NCBI RefSeq assembly: GCF_030388665.1
Contig: NZ_CP128848.1
Span: forward strand, 1-64,000
Origin: Streptomyces flavofungini
GTDB taxonomy: Bacteria > Actinomycetota > Actinomycetes > Streptomycetales > Streptomycetaceae
DNA length: 64,000 nucleotides
Direction of reading: 5' to 3'
The notes under the pieces were generated by a model. It searched no databases, had not been told where the DNA came from, and saw only the letters and a list, made by a program, of their open reading frames with translations. A program made the position numbers and the translations under genes. This document shows positions 63,489 to 64,000 of the stretch, piece after piece; within the stretch, counting starts at the first letter, position 1, and every line of letters starts with the position of its first letter.

Positions 63489-64000
63489 GTGGGGAAGAGG
63501 AGACACGAACGGGACGAACGGTACGAGCGCGGCGAGGACACCTACGGCCAGATGGCGGGCGCGATCGGCGTTCTGGTCATCAGCTTCGGGGGCCTGGCCG
63601 CCATCAAGGACAAGTTGGGCCTGTCGTGGCCTGCCACGGTGCTGCTCACCGCGGGAGTGCTGGTCGCGCTCGGGTACGGCGCCTGGTGGCTCAAGACTCG
63701 CATTCAGCGCGCATGGGCCAGCAAGGGCCAGGAGGGAGCCACCAAGACCGTCCTGGCGCAGGAGGCAGGCGCTGAGGATGAGGGGCCTGCCCGGGACGAA
63801 GGCCTGACCAAGGCTCTCGTAGCGAGCGGCGCCATCGCGAAGGACCAGTTCGTTCGCGCGGACGAGTCCGTCGTGACACCGCTGCCCCACGGACTCGGCA
63901 CCCGGCACGAGTTCAAGGTCCCCCTCGGCCGTACCTACAAGCACGTGGCCACCAAGGCCGGTGAAGTCGCCGGTGCCCTGGGCGCAACCCGGCTGCGGAT
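63489..64000 (+). CDS. FtsK/TraB-like translocase, inverted copy, cut by the window edge
   Basis: The first ~170 residues of the protein encoded at 31524-33176, from the GTG behind AAGGAGG. The motor domain lies beyond the window. Confidence 0.8.
   Translation, partial: MGKRRHERDERYERGEDTYGQMAGAIGVLVISFGGLAAIKDKLGLSWPATVLLTAGVLVALGYGAWWLKTRIQRAWASKGQEGATKTVLAQEAGAEDEGPARDEGLTKALVASGAIAKDQFVRADESVVTPLPHGLGTRHEFKVPLGRTYKHVATKAGEVAGALGATRLR

Larger units (their letters stand above)
32665..64000. repeat. Giant inverted repeat centred on the telomere hairpin
   Basis: Every gene and site between 32,665 and 48,333 recurs in reverse at (96,665 minus its coordinate); all proteins compared are identical, including frameshifts. 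Inside the hairpins the sum becomes 96,666 because the left arm has six Cs at 48266-48271 and the right arm five Gs at 48395-48399. The axis base is the C of the GCA loop (48333). The copy runs off the right edge of the window. Confidence 0.95.

Noticed and set aside
23676..64000. Natural integration of an actinomycete plasmid into a Clostridium chromosome
   Set aside because: No recombination signature at the junction, one end lacks its telomere, the other is duplicated through a hairpin, and both halves show technical artefacts.

Overview
The window holds two unrelated genomes in one sequence. Positions ~150-23,660 are very AT-rich with closely packed genes, strong AG-rich ribosome sites and T-tailed hairpin terminators. 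They look like a chromosome piece of a low-GC Firmicute, most likely Clostridium (C. perfringens-like by remembered protein resemblance, not by a search). Positions ~23,670-64,000 are very GC-rich with GTG starts and 1-4 bp gene overlaps. They look like an actinomycete, almost certainly Streptomyces-type, linear plasmid. The switch is abrupt, just after a clostridial Fur box, so I read the sequence as a chimeric contig (misassembly or mixed sample) rather than a natural integration. The first ~150 bases appear to be a third source.

Clostridial part: a truncated UPF0210 gene, an ACT-domain protein, a TtcA-like tRNA thiolase, two DedA proteins, a TauE-type transporter, an Rpn-like protein, a complete ABC import operon (lipoprotein, permease, ATPase), a MATE transporter, a PfkB kinase, a SulP transporter, an amidase-like protein, a polysaccharide deacetylase, a LysR/OmpR fusion next to a sensor kinase, an ArsC-family protein, and nrdA-nrdB behind two NrdR boxes. 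At least six genes carry a single-base frameshift, mostly at A runs. That pattern points to indel-prone sequencing rather than decay.

Plasmid part, read left to right: a remnant of the left subtelomere (23,678-~23,960); zinc-ribbon proteins and a possible toxin-antitoxin pair; a leftward conjugation block (VirB4-like ATPase, SCO6880-like protein, VirB6-like membrane protein, small pilin-like protein, SLT-NlpC/P60 hydrolase, FtsK/TraB-like translocase, SpdB-like protein and small partners, 25.4-35.7 kb); regulators; a pSLA2-type replication core (iterons inside a Rep1-like gene, then a DnaB-type helicase, 38.4-41.1 kb); parA and a small parB-like gene with dispersed octamer repeats; and, next to the right end, a Tap-like plus terminal-protein-like pair. 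The right telomere is a set of hairpins with C-GCA-G loops ending at 48,333. The intact plasmid would be about 25 kb, with roughly 0.5 kb of the left telomere missing.

From the telomere on, the sequence runs backwards: 48,333-64,000 is an inverted copy of 32,665-48,333. Mirrored coordinates sum to 96,665, or 96,666 inside one homopolymer difference. The axis lies exactly in the GCA loop of the last hairpin, as expected if a folded-back 3' end primed copying of its own strand, or if a hairpin end was read through. The most interesting content is the end-maintenance module: a non-archetypal telomere, a terminal-protein candidate, and a Tap-position protein whose C-terminal half carries recognisable, partly degenerate motifs A, B and C of phi29-type protein-primed DNA polymerase.
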